Shown here: positions 8,872 to 18,012 of the stretch, piece by piece
How the letters are laid out: every line of letters starts with the position of its first letter
Numbering within the stretch: position 1 is the stretch's first letter
Translations under genes and position numbers: made by a program
Source of the DNA: an uncultured Pelagibacteraceae bacterium
GTDB lineage: Bacteria; Pseudomonadota; Alphaproteobacteria; Pelagibacterales; Pelagibacteraceae
Assembly (NCBI GenBank): GCA_902568975.1
Contig: CACFSO010000003.1
Location: forward strand, 1-64,000
Reading direction: 5' to 3'
DNA: 64,000 bases
Notes under the pieces: generated by a model
The model's input: the letters and a program-made list of their open reading frames with translations, nothing else
Told to the model about the DNA's origin: nothing
The model's database searches: none

Positions 8872-9912
8872 ATGACAAAAGTAGGGGAGCACATAACTCT
8901 AGATATTATTGGAACTAAGAGAGAGTATCCTCCTTCTTTTTTTGAAAAATTAGTTTATAAAATTGCAAAAAAAGCAAAAGTAACAGTATTAGAAATTTCT
9001 CAACATAAATTTGAGCCACAAGGATTTACATTAGTAGCTCTATTAGCCGAAAGTCACATTAGCTTTCACACTTTTCCAGAAAATGGAATTATAAGTTTTG
9101 ATTTTTTTACTTGTGCTAAAATATCACCTTCTGTTGCTTTAGAAATTATAAAAAAAGAAATTGAACATAAAAGAATAGTAAAAAAAGAATTTAACAGAGA
9201 CTCATTCGGACTTTATGATGATATTTATAGCTCACCTGGTCAAAAAAAATATTATGTAGTTAAAAACATATTAGAAGATTTTACATCAAAAGTAGGTCAA
9301 CACATTGAGATTATAGATCTTGAGCAATTTGGTAAATCTTTATTTATTGATAATGAATTACAAGTAGCTGAAAAAGATGAACATATTTATAGTTCGACAT
9401 TTGTAAATTCAGGATTAAAATTAAACAAAAGTAATGACAAAGCTGCAATTATAGGTGGGGGAGATGGTGGAGTAGCTCGTGAATGCATTAATCAAAAATT
9501 TAATTTTATTGATTGGTATGAGCTCGATCCTGAAGTAGTAACTGTATGCGATAAACATCTATCTAAAGTTGGACAAAAAGCTACTACAAAAAATTCTGTA
9601 AAATGCATATGGGGAGATGCATTTGAAAGTATTAAAAAAGTTGAAGATAATAAATATGATAAAATTTTTGTTGATTTAAACGATGATCAATATTGCATTG
9701 ATTTAGCTGCTAAAAATATAAAATCTTTAAAAAGAATATTAAAATTAAATGGTACAATTACTGCCCAAGTAGGCAGCCAAGATAAAAAACCAAAACAAGT
9801 TAAAAATTGGCTAAAATTATTAAACAAAAATTTTGGTAATACGGAATTAGACAGGGTCTATATACCTAGTTTTGATTGTTCTTGGAATTTTGCCTCATCA
9901 ATAAACAATTAA
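8872..9912 (+). CDS. bifunctional S-adenosylmethionine decarboxylase - spermidine synthase fusion (SpeD-SpeE)
   Basis: N-terminal AdoMetDC with self-processing motif 'AESHISFHTFPE' (putative pyruvoyl serine Ser61); C-terminal SpeE 'AAIIGGGDGGVARE', 'WYELDPEVVTVCDKHL', 'YDKIFVDLNDD'. Confidence 0.9.
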   Translation: MTKVGEHITLDIIGTKREYPPSFFEKLVYKIAKKAKVTVLEISQHKFEPQGFTLVALLAESHISFHTFPENGIISFDFFTCAKISPSVALEIIKKEIEHKRIVKKEFNRDSFGLYDDIYSSPGQKKYYVVKNILEDFTSKVGQHIEIIDLEQFGKSLFIDNELQVAEKDEHIYSSTFVNSGLKLNKSNDKAAIIGGGDGGVARECINQKFNFIDWYELDPEVVTVCDKHLSKVGQKATTKNSVKCIWGDAFESIKKVEDNKYDKIFVDLNDDQYCIDLAAKNIKSLKRILKLNGTITAQVGSQDKKPKQVKNWLKLLNKNFGNTELDRVYIPSFDCSWNFASSINN

Positions 9913-9971
9913 TATATCTTTTTAAATCCCTAAAATTGTGAAATAATCATTAATATATTTTTGGAGGGAAA

Positions 9972-10799
9972 ATGATAAAACTTAAAAAATTTGGATTAGG
10001 ATTGATTATATCTCTATTCCTATCATTAGCTGCAAATGCTGATCAAATAAAAATTGGAACTGAAGGTGCATACCCACCTTGGAATTCAAAAGATGCATCT
10101 GGAAATTTGATTGGTTTTGAAGTTGATCTTGCAAAAGAACTTTGCAAAATAATGAAACATGATTGTACTATTGTTGAACAAGATTGGGATGGAATGATTC
10201 CTGCTCTTATGTCGAGAAAATTTGATGCAATAATGGCCGGCATGTCAATTACTGATGAAAGAAAAAAGAAAATTAATTTTTCTCAAGGTTATGCAGATGA
10301 AGTAGCTTCTTTAGCGGTAATGAAAGGTTCAAAAAATGAAGGGCTGAGTACTCTTAGTGCAGTAAATTTGTCTGAAATTAGTGCAGATGAACAAGCTACA
10401 TTAGATGTTTTGACAAAAGCATTTAAAGGAAAGACAATTGGTGTTCAAACTGCAACAATTCACCAAAACTTTTTAGAGTCAGGTTTAATGGGAGATGTTA
10501 AAGTTAGAACATATAAAACACAAGATGAAGTTAATCTTGATTTAACAGCTGGAAGAATTGATGCTGCTCTAGCAGCTGCGGTTGCGTTTTCTGACTATGC
10601 AGAAAAATCTGGAAAAGCTGTAGTGTTAACCGGACCAACATTTGCAGGCGGAGATTTTGGTAATGGAGTTGGAGTTGGAATTAGAAAATCTGACCAAAAA
10701 CTTATCAATGATTTTAATGCAGCAATAGATAAAGCAAGAGACGAAGGTATTATTAGCAAGTTAGCAATAAAACATTTTGGTTTTGACGCTTCTATGTAA
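9972..10799 (+). CDS. polar amino-acid (lysine/arginine/ornithine/octopine-type) ABC transporter substrate-binding protein
   Basis: Signal peptide; 'IKIGTEGAYPPWNSKDASGNLIGFEVDLAKELC', 'DWDGMIPALMSRKFDAIMAGMSITDERKKKINFS'. Confidence 0.9.
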   Translation: MIKLKKFGLGLIISLFLSLAANADQIKIGTEGAYPPWNSKDASGNLIGFEVDLAKELCKIMKHDCTIVEQDWDGMIPALMSRKFDAIMAGMSITDERKKKINFSQGYADEVASLAVMKGSKNEGLSTLSAVNLSEISADEQATLDVLTKAFKGKTIGVQTATIHQNFLESGLMGDVKVRTYKTQDEVNLDLTAGRIDAALAAAVAFSDYAEKSGKAVVLTGPTFAGGDFGNGVGVGIRKSDQKLINDFNAAIDKARDEGIISKLAIKHFGFDASM

Positions 10800-10806
10800 G
10801 TATTTA

Positions 10807-10840
10807 AGAATCGGCGACTATATATTATAGTCGCCATTCT
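10807..10840 (+). promoter_or_regulatory. Strong RNA hairpin between the binding-protein gene and the first permease
   Basis: agaat-C-ggcgactata-TAT-tatagtcgcc-attct: perfect 10-bp inner stem plus 5-bp outer stem with one bulged C. Confidence 0.8.
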
Positions 10841-10842
10841 AT

Positions 10843-11535
10843 ATGGAACTTCTAGCATTTGGAGATACTGGATGGGGTGATGAGTTATTTTATGCCACTC
10901 TAATGACTGTTGCTGTATCTGTTACAGCAATGTTTATAGGTTTTATATTTGCACTAATATTTACCCCGTTAAAATTATCAAAAAACAAATTCTTAAATTT
11001 AATAGGAAATTTTTATACCACTGTAATCAGAGGTGTGCCTGAACTATTAGTAATATATTTATTTTTTTTTGGAGGAAGTGGGGCAATCATGTATGTTGCT
11101 TCTATATTTGGATATAATGAATATATTGAAATTAATGCATTTATTACGGGTTCCTTTTCTATAGGAATTATATCTGGAGCTTATTCTACTGAAGTTTTTC
11201 GTGGAGCCATTCAATCGATTGATAAAGGTCAATTTGAAGCTAGTAAAGTACTGGGATTAAAAAAAAAAATACAATTTTTTAAAGTAATAATGCCCCAAAT
11301 GTTAAGATTGGCCGTTCCAAATTTAAGTAATGTTTGGCAAATTACTTTAAAAGATACATCTTTAATTTCAGTAACAGGTTTAGTTGAAATAATGAGACAA
11401 TCTTATATTGCAGCAGGATCCACAAGAGATCCTTTATTCTTTTATTCTTTTGCTGCGATTTTATATTTATTACTAACTTTTTTCAGCATGAAACTAATTA
11501 ATAAACTAGAAATAAAATATAGTAGGGGGTTTTAA
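10843..11535 (+). CDS. amino-acid ABC transporter permease (HisQ/OccQ-like)
   Basis: Multi-TM; 'VIRGVPELLVIYLFFFG' and 'EVFRGAIQSIDKGQFEASKVLGL' EAA-loop motif. Confidence 0.88.
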   Translation: MELLAFGDTGWGDELFYATLMTVAVSVTAMFIGFIFALIFTPLKLSKNKFLNLIGNFYTTVIRGVPELLVIYLFFFGGSGAIMYVASIFGYNEYIEINAFITGSFSIGIISGAYSTEVFRGAIQSIDKGQFEASKVLGLKKKIQFFKVIMPQMLRLAVPNLSNVWQITLKDTSLISVTGLVEIMRQSYIAAGSTRDPLFFYSFAAILYLLLTFFSMKLINKLEIKYSRGF

Positions 11536-12212
11536 TGGATATTGAATTGATGATAAATAGCTTTCCCAAACTATTAATAGCCACTATTACAACTTTAAAA
11601 CTTTTATCCCTGTCTCTATTCTTCGGGTTATTTATTGGTCTATTATTTGCTATAATGCGATTAAGTAATAATATTTTTTTAAATAAATTTTCTTATTGCT
11701 ATTCATATGTATTTAGAGGCACACCTTTATTAGTTCAAATTTTCATTATTTATTTTGGATTAGGACAAATTGAATATTTAAGATCCACTATTTTTTGGAT
11801 TATTTTAAGAGAACCCTATTGGTGTGCTATAATCGCTTTTTCGTTAAATACAGGTGCTTATACTTCTGAAATTCTTAGATCAGCATTTCAAACTATAAAA
11901 CCTGGATTTATTGAAGCGGGAAAGAGTTTGGGCATACCTAAAAAAATAATTTTTTACAAAATTCAAATTCCTATTGCAATTAAACAATCTCTTCCTGCTT
12001 ATGGGAATGAGATAATTTTAATGCTCAAAGGAACATCATTAGCTAGCACTGTTACACTTATGGACTTAACTGGAGTTGCGAAATATATAATTTCTACCAC
12101 TTTTAGCCCTATAGAAGTTTTTATAGTAGCAGGTGGAATTTATTTATTTATGACTTTTATAGTTCACAACTTGATAAAACTTTTAGAAAAGAAATTTGGA
12201 TATCAAATTTAA
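11535..12212 (+). CDS. amino-acid ABC transporter permease (HisM/OccM-like)
   Basis: 'VFRGTPLLVQIFIIYFGL', 'SEILRSAFQTIKPGFIEAGKSLGI'. Confidence 0.88.
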   Translation: MDIELMINSFPKLLIATITTLKLLSLSLFFGLFIGLLFAIMRLSNNIFLNKFSYCYSYVFRGTPLLVQIFIIYFGLGQIEYLRSTIFWIILREPYWCAIIAFSLNTGAYTSEILRSAFQTIKPGFIEAGKSLGIPKKIIFYKIQIPIAIKQSLPAYGNEIILMLKGTSLASTVTLMDLTGVAKYIISTTFSPIEVFIVAGGIYLFMTFIVHNLIKLLEKKFGYQI

Positions 12213-12219
12213 TGTTATT

Positions 12220-12609
12220 TTAGTAAGAAGTGTATTCTTTAATCTCCTTTATTTTTGAACCAGTATGATTGTTGATTTCTAATTTAATTTTAGCTCTTTT
12301 GTCATTAAAAAAATGTACATCCCTTGAGAGTTTTATAAAATTTTCACCAAATTCTGAATTTTTTTCACATAATCTCTTGTTATTTTCAATATCCCAAAGC
12401 TTTAAATTTATATCTTTTAAGTCAATAAACAATTTTTTTATTACTTCATCAGAAACTATGTGGCTATTTAATTGATTTTTTAAGATATCATACTCATTAT
12501 CGATAAATTTTAGTTTTTCAGTTTCTTTAATTTTTTCTTTCTTTATTTCCAGTATTGAGATTTTATCTAAAAGCTCACCTATTGATACTTCGACTAGAAT
12601 TTTATTCAT
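12220..12609 (-). CDS. DUF6165-like protein
   Basis: 'ILVEVSIGELLDKISILEIK' N-terminus; recognised from memory, not searched. Confidence 0.6.
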   Translation of the reverse strand: MNKILVEVSIGELLDKISILEIKKEKIKETEKLKFIDNEYDILKNQLNSHIVSDEVIKKLFIDLKDINLKLWDIENNKRLCEKNSEFGENFIKLSRDVHFFNDKRAKIKLEINNHTGSKIKEIKEYTSY

Positions 12610-12641
12610 AATTTTTTATACTATGTTAAATTGTTAAAAAT

Positions 12642-13577
12642 ATGTCTAATATATTAATAATTAAACATGGTTCACTAGGAGATATAGCTCAAGTTAGTGG
12701 CGCAATTCAAGATATATATGATAATCATATAAATGATCGTATATACATTTTAACGACAAAACCATATTTGGAACTACTTAAAAAAAATCCATTTATTCAT
12801 GAGGTAATTGTAGATAAAAGACTTTCAAAGTTTAATCTAATATACCTCTATTCATTGATGAGAAATTTAAAAAAATTAAAATTAAAAAAAGTTTACGATT
12901 TACAAAATTCATCTAGAACAACCTTTTATAAGAAAATTTTATTTCCTAGTTCGAATTATAATGTTTGGTCTAGTTCTATTACAACATTATCTTTCGGAGA
13001 AAAAAAAGAAGATTTTGATATGAAGCCTGTTTTAAACAGATTTGATTATCAGCTTAAAACTTCAGGTCTTAAAACTAATCATACATTAAAGCCTGACTTT
13101 TCTTGGTCGTGCACAGATATAGAAGAAATTAAAAAAAAATATGATCTAGAAAATTATATAGTTTTATTTCCATTTTGCTCACCGCATTTAAATAAAAAAA
13201 AATGGCCTTACTTCAACGAGTTAATAAATTTACTAAATAATAAATATAAAAGTAAATATAAAATAGTTATAGCTCCAGGACCTTCAGAAATAAAAGATGC
13301 AAAAGATATTGATGCTATATGTGTATTGAATAAAGAAAAATCATTAAATCTTCCAGAACTTTCATCTTTAATAAAAGATAGTTTGTTTGTAGTAGCAAAT
13401 GATACTGGCCCAGCACATATAGCTGCACATCTTAATAAAAGAGGTATAACTTTATTTGGTGAACATATTTCTGCCTCTAGACAAAGTATTGAAACAGAAA
13501 AGTTTAAGGCAATTCAAGTATCAAATTTAATGAATTTAACACCAAATAAAGTTTTAGAATATATTAATTTAGATTAA
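12642..13577 (+). CDS. glycosyltransferase family 9 (ADP-heptose:LPS heptosyltransferase-like)
   Basis: 'ILIIKHGSLGDIAQ', 'VFPFCSPHLNKKKWP', 'VANDTGPAHIAAHL' motifs. Confidence 0.85.
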   Translation: MSNILIIKHGSLGDIAQVSGAIQDIYDNHINDRIYILTTKPYLELLKKNPFIHEVIVDKRLSKFNLIYLYSLMRNLKKLKLKKVYDLQNSSRTTFYKKILFPSSNYNVWSSSITTLSFGEKKEDFDMKPVLNRFDYQLKTSGLKTNHTLKPDFSWSCTDIEEIKKKYDLENYIVLFPFCSPHLNKKKWPYFNELINLLNNKYKSKYKIVIAPGPSEIKDAKDIDAICVLNKEKSLNLPELSSLIKDSLFVVANDTGPAHIAAHLNKRGITLFGEHISASRQSIETEKFKAIQVSNLMNLTPNKVLEYINLD

Positions 13578-13586
13578 AATTTTTAA

Positions 13587-14723
13587 ATGAAAAATCATGA
13601 TTTATTAAATCCAAGAATTAAAAAATATTCGAATTTAAAAATTTTACTTAGAAACTTTGAATTTGTTATAAAAAATATAATTTATATTTTTTTTTTAATA
13701 GTTAATTTAATTTATAACTCTAAAAAAAATAAATACATTGATTTAAATGACTATGAAGACACAAGATATATTAACTTTTTAATTTATAGTTTAAAAAAAA
13801 AATTTGGTTTTTCATATAATTTAAATTTTCAAGTACTTAGGTTGATAAAAAAAATAGGAATTAAAAATTTTTTGAATCATTGCGCACCTAATTTCAGAGT
13901 TAAAAATATTATAAAAAAGAGAGCTTTATTTAATACTTCTAAAAAAACAAATGAATGTATTAACTTTGACACTAATTATTTTAAATATGTTTATAATAGC
14001 ACTAATTCTAAGGATATAATTATGCCTTATTACTTATATCCAAGAACTTATAATAACAATTATAAAAAAGCTGATGATTTAAAAAATAATTTAAAAAAAA
14101 TAAAAATTTTCTTTTCAGGATCTGTAAACGAAGAAGTCTATAGCAATTTTAATTGGAAAGATATTAATGGAAAAAAAATGTTAAATAGAGTTGAAATAAT
14201 AGATTTTATTATAAATAATTTTAAAGAAAAAATTTTTTTTATTAATTCAATAGAAGATCTAAAAAAAGGCATAGAGTCTAAAAAAGAAATATTTTTATCA
14301 ATAAATGATCGGTTAATAAAAAAAACAAAAACGAATTTATCCAATTTAGATCATTTGTACTTAATTTCTATAAGTAATTTTTTTATTACAGCCCCAGGGG
14401 CAGATATGCCTTTGTGCCATCATTTAATAGAATCGATTAAAATGAAAACTATACCAATTACATCTTATAATGAATTTATGATACCTTCTTTAAGCCCGCA
14501 AAATTATTTGAACTTTTCAGGTTATGATGATCTTAAACACTGTATCAATTCAGCATTAAACATGAATGAAGAAAAAAAAATAAATATTCAAAATAATCTA
14601 AATGTATTTTATGAAAATTTTTTATCTCCAGCGAGTTTTTGTAAAAAATTTGAATTAAATAATTACAATAATATTATTGCTTGTAATGATATTGAGTCTG
14701 TTGAGAGATTTTATTCTAAATAA
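13587..14723 (+). CDS. hypothetical protein, possibly glycosyltransferase-like (exostosin-like C-terminal block)
   Basis: Long ORF following a GT9 gene; 'FFITAPGADMPLCHHLIESIKMKTIPI' resembles the C-terminal block of exostosin-type transferases. Confidence 0.5.
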   Translation: MKNHDLLNPRIKKYSNLKILLRNFEFVIKNIIYIFFLIVNLIYNSKKNKYIDLNDYEDTRYINFLIYSLKKKFGFSYNLNFQVLRLIKKIGIKNFLNHCAPNFRVKNIIKKRALFNTSKKTNECINFDTNYFKYVYNSTNSKDIIMPYYLYPRTYNNNYKKADDLKNNLKKIKIFFSGSVNEEVYSNFNWKDINGKKMLNRVEIIDFIINNFKEKIFFINSIEDLKKGIESKKEIFLSINDRLIKKTKTNLSNLDHLYLISISNFFITAPGADMPLCHHLIESIKMKTIPITSYNEFMIPSLSPQNYLNFSGYDDLKHCINSALNMNEEKKINIQNNLNVFYENFLSPASFCKKFELNNYNNIIACNDIESVERFYSK

Positions 14724-15390
14724 ACTTTTTGATTTTATTTAAAAGATATAACATTTTTTTTTCATTTATCCTTTTGGTATTAACGTTTCTAGGACTTGGG
14801 TGATAACATCCTACTAATTTTTTATTTTCAGGAATATCATATATTTTATTATGGCCAAATTTAATTTTTTCTTTAAAGTTATAGTTTTTTTTGTAAAAAT
14901 AAACACATACATCAAAAGCAATTTTTCCTAGGGCAACTATTACTTTTACATTCTTTAAAAGATTAATTTCTTGATTAAAATAATTAAAACAATTATGTAT
15001 TTCTTCTTTCAGTGGTTTATCTTCAGGCGGAACACATTTTAGGGCAGCTGTTATATAAGCATCATTTAACTTCAAACCATCATTCTTATGATCAGAATTT
15101 TTTTGATTAGATATGTTTGCTTTGAATAAACATTTATATAAAAAATCAGAAGATTTATCTCCAGTAAAAACTCTACCAGTTCTTGTTCCTCCATGTGCAG
15201 CTGGAGCCAATCCAACTAAAAGAATTTTTCCATTTTTATCACCAAATCCTGTTATTGGTTTGCCCCAATATTTTTGGTTTTGATATTGTTTTCTTTTTTC
15301 TATAGAAATTTTTTTTCTGAAATTAACTAATCTTTTACACTTATTACAGTTAACTATTTTCGAATTTAATTTAATTAATTTTGCACTCAC
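14716..15390 (-). CDS. uracil-DNA glycosylase, family 5-like (UDGb)
   Basis: 'CNKCKRLV' Fe-S cysteines, motif A 'GLAPAAHGGTRTGRVFTGD', motif B 'CYHPSPRNV'. Confidence 0.88.
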   Translation of the reverse strand: MSAKLIKLNSKIVNCNKCKRLVNFRKKISIEKRKQYQNQKYWGKPITGFGDKNGKILLVGLAPAAHGGTRTGRVFTGDKSSDFLYKCLFKANISNQKNSDHKNDGLKLNDAYITAALKCVPPEDKPLKEEIHNCFNYFNQEINLLKNVKVIVALGKIAFDVCVYFYKKNYNFKEKIKFGHNKIYDIPENKKLVGCYHPSPRNVNTKRINEKKMLYLLNKIKKFI

Positions 15391-15410
15391 AAAAAAAAGG
15401 CTTAATTATC

Positions 15411-15659
15411 TCATTTTAAGTTATTTTTTTTAAACAAAGAAATACCTTTTTTGATTTTATGTTCATACGATTCCTTGAAGCTTTCTAATTGCCACCCATG
15501 GAGTCTTTTTTGAATTTCTTTGATATTTTCTTTTTTCCACTCATCAGTGGTAGATAAATCTTTCCAAATTTTTTTTTCTTCATTGCTTCTACCACAACCA
15601 TAACAATAACCTGTCACAGGATCACTTTTACAAATACTTATACAAGGTGAAATAATCAT
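15411..15659 (-). CDS. DUF1289 family Cys-rich protein
   Basis: 'SPCISICKSDPVTGYCYGCGRSNEE' cysteine pattern. Confidence 0.8.
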   Translation of the reverse strand: MIISPCISICKSDPVTGYCYGCGRSNEEKKIWKDLSTTDEWKKENIKEIQKRLHGWQLESFKESYEHKIKKGISLFKKNNLK

Positions 15660-15697
15660 TTTTTCTAATATTTATTATATATACACAATTATTCTAT

Positions 15698-15726
15698 TTG
15701 GACAAAATAGAACAATAATATATAAA
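15698..15726 (+). promoter_or_regulatory. Putative sigma-70-type promoter for tRNA-Leu/tig
   Basis: TTGGAC (15698-15703), 17-nt spacer, TATAAA (15721-15726), 14 nt before the tRNA 5' end. Confidence 0.6.
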
Positions 15727-15739
15727 ACTGCAATAATTG

Positions 15740-15824
15740 GGGCAAGTGGCGGAATTGGTATACGCGCTAGTCTTAGGAACTAGTACCGCAAGGTTTAAGA
15801 GTTCGAGTCTCTTCTTGCCCACCA
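15740..15824 (+). tRNA. tRNA-Leu(UAG), CCA encoded
   Basis: Acceptor gggcaag/cttgccc, anticodon stem ctagt-CTTAGGA-actag with anticodon TAG, GTTCGAG T-loop, 3' ACCA. Confidence 0.95.
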
Positions 15825-15830
15825 AAATTT

Positions 15831-17279
15831 ATGAAAGTAACAGTAGAAAATAAAAAAGGTTTAAATAAAGACTTCAAGGTTATAGTTGATAAAAAAACTA
15901 TAAATGCACATTTAGAAGAAAAGTATGAAGAAGTAAAATCAAAAGTCGTTTTAAAAGGATTTAGACCTGGAAAAGTTCCTAGAGAAATATTGAAGAGACA
16001 GTTTGGTGACTCTATAATGGGAGAGGTGCTAGACAAAGTTTTAAAAGATACTAGTTCAAAAGTACTTGAAGAAAACAAAATAAGACCTGCAGGACAACCT
16101 AAAATAGATTTAAAATCTTACGGTGAAGATAAAGATTTAGAATACATTATTTCTGTAACTGAATTGCCAAAAGTTGAACTAAAATCTATTGAAAATATAA
16201 AATTTGATGAATATTCAGTAAAAATTAATAAAGAAGAAGCTGATAAAAGAATTAAAGAAATAGCAAAAAATCAAAAAAATTACAAAAAAAGCGAAGGAGA
16301 AAGAAAAGCATCAAATGGTGACTTGGTTGTTTTTAATTATAACGCAACAGTAGAAGGTCAAGAATTCAAGGGTAGTGAGGGAAAAAATACTCAGTTAGTT
16401 TTAGGAAAAGATTTGTTTATAAAAGGATTTGATCATCAATTAATAGGTTTAAAAGAAGGTCAGAAAAAAAATGTTGAAGTAACTCTACCTGAAAATTTTC
16501 CTGAAAAAGAAGTTGCAAATAAAAAAGCAATTTTTAATTGTCTTATTAATGAAGTTAAAATTCCCGAAGAAGTTAAAATCAACGATGAATTTGCAAAAAA
16601 TTTAGGAGCAAAAGATTTAAAAGATTTAAAAGAGATTATTTCTAAACAGATAAATGAAGAATATAAAAATTCTTTAAATATGTTATCAAAAAAACAAATA
16701 CTTAAACAAATAGAAAATTTCAAAGTCGATGAAATTCCCGAAAATCTTATCGAGCAAGAAATAAATATTTTAACTCAAGGAATGAAAGACGAGGATAAAA
16801 ATAAAAATAAAAAAAATTTTAAAGAACAAGCAAAGAAAAGAATAAAAACAGGTTTAATTTTAAATGAATTTGGTGAAAAAAATAATATTAAAATTTCTGA
16901 TAAAGATATTCAGTCTGAAATCCAAAAACAATTAAGTATGATGCCAGGACAAGAAAAAATTATAAAAGAGTATTATGAAAAAAATCCATCAGCGCTAAAT
17001 AGTTTGAAAGGAACTTTATACGAAGAAAAAATAATTGAATTAATTAAATCCAAAGCAAAGGTTAATAAAAAAGAGATCAGCCAAGATGAGGCTACAAAAA
17101 TTTTAAAAGAAGAAAATAATAAAAATTTACAAGAAGAGGAAAATTATTCTATAGACAATAAGAAAAGACCAGTGGAGAAAAAGAAAAAAATTTCTAATAA
17201 AAAAAAAGAAAAACCTACAAAAGAAAGTAAAACTTCATCAAAGAATCAAAAAAAAGTAAAAAAAGTTAGCAAAAAGTAA
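15831..17279 (+). CDS. tig: trigger factor, with Lys-rich C-terminal tail
   Basis: '[28 protein letters not shown]' ribosome-binding motif, FKBP-like domain. Confidence 0.95.
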   Translation: MKVTVENKKGLNKDFKVIVDKKTINAHLEEKYEEVKSKVVLKGFRPGKVPREILKRQFGDSIMGEVLDKVLKDTSSKVLEENKIRPAGQPKIDLKSYGEDKDLEYIISVTELPKVELKSIENIKFDEYSVKINKEEADKRIKEIAKNQKNYKKSEGERKASNGDLVVFNYNATVEGQEFKGSEGKNTQLVLGKDLFIKGFDHQLIGLKEGQKKNVEVTLPENFPEKEVANKKAIFNCLINEVKIPEEVKINDEFAKNLGAKDLKDLKEIISKQINEEYKNSLNMLSKKQILKQIENFKVDEIPENLIEQEINILTQGMKDEDKNKNKKNFKEQAKKRIKTGLILNEFGEKNNIKISDKDIQSEIQKQLSMMPGQEKIIKEYYEKNPSALNSLKGTLYEEKIIELIKSKAKVNKKEISQDEATKILKEENNKNLQEEENYSIDNKKRPVEKKKKISNKKKEKPTKESKTSSKNQKKVKKVSKK

Positions 17280-17311
17280 TCACAAGTTGTATAAAGGGTA
17301 CGAATCAACTT

Positions 17312-17923
17312 ATGACAATAAAAATACCTGAGCAATTAAATACACTTATACCAATGGTTGTTGAACAATCCAACAGAGGCGAAAGAGCCTATGATATCTT
17401 TTCCCGACTTTTAAAAGAGAGAATTGTTTTCGTGGTTGGACCAATAAATGACAATGTTGCATCTTTAGTTACCGCCCAGTTACTATTTTTAGAATCTGAA
17501 AATCCAAAAAAAGAAATATCTTTATATATTAACACACCTGGTGGTCTCGTAACTGCTGGATTAGGAATTTATGATACAATGCAATATATAAAGCCTGAAG
17601 TTTCAACTCTTTGCATAGGCCAAGCTGCAAGTATGGGTTCTTTTTTACTGGCTGCTGGAGCAAAAGGAAAAAGATTATCATTACCGAATTCAAGAATTAT
17701 GGTCCATCAACCTTCGGCTGGCTTTCAAGGTCAAGCAACTGATATCGAAATTCATGCAAATGAAGTTTTATCTTTAAAAAAAAGATTAAATGAAATTTAC
17801 TCTAAACATACAGGTAAAAATGTTGAAGAAGTAAAATCTGCTTTAGAAAGAGATAATTTTATGACACCTGAAGATGCTAAAGATTTTGGTTTGATAGATA
17901 AAGTAGTAGATAGAAGAGAATAA
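17312..17923 (+). CDS. clpP: ATP-dependent Clp protease proteolytic subunit
   Basis: '[19 protein letters not shown]' and '[23 protein letters not shown]'. Confidence 0.97.
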   Translation: MTIKIPEQLNTLIPMVVEQSNRGERAYDIFSRLLKERIVFVVGPINDNVASLVTAQLLFLESENPKKEISLYINTPGGLVTAGLGIYDTMQYIKPEVSTLCIGQAASMGSFLLAAGAKGKRLSLPNSRIMVHQPSAGFQGQATDIEIHANEVLSLKKRLNEIYSKHTGKNVEEVKSALERDNFMTPEDAKDFGLIDKVVDRRE

Positions 17924-18012
17924 TTCACAACATATAGTTTTTAAATCAACCTATGCTTGATTAAAATTAGATTAATGTATTAAAGTGTTTTAACTGATTC
18001 GAAATAAATTTT

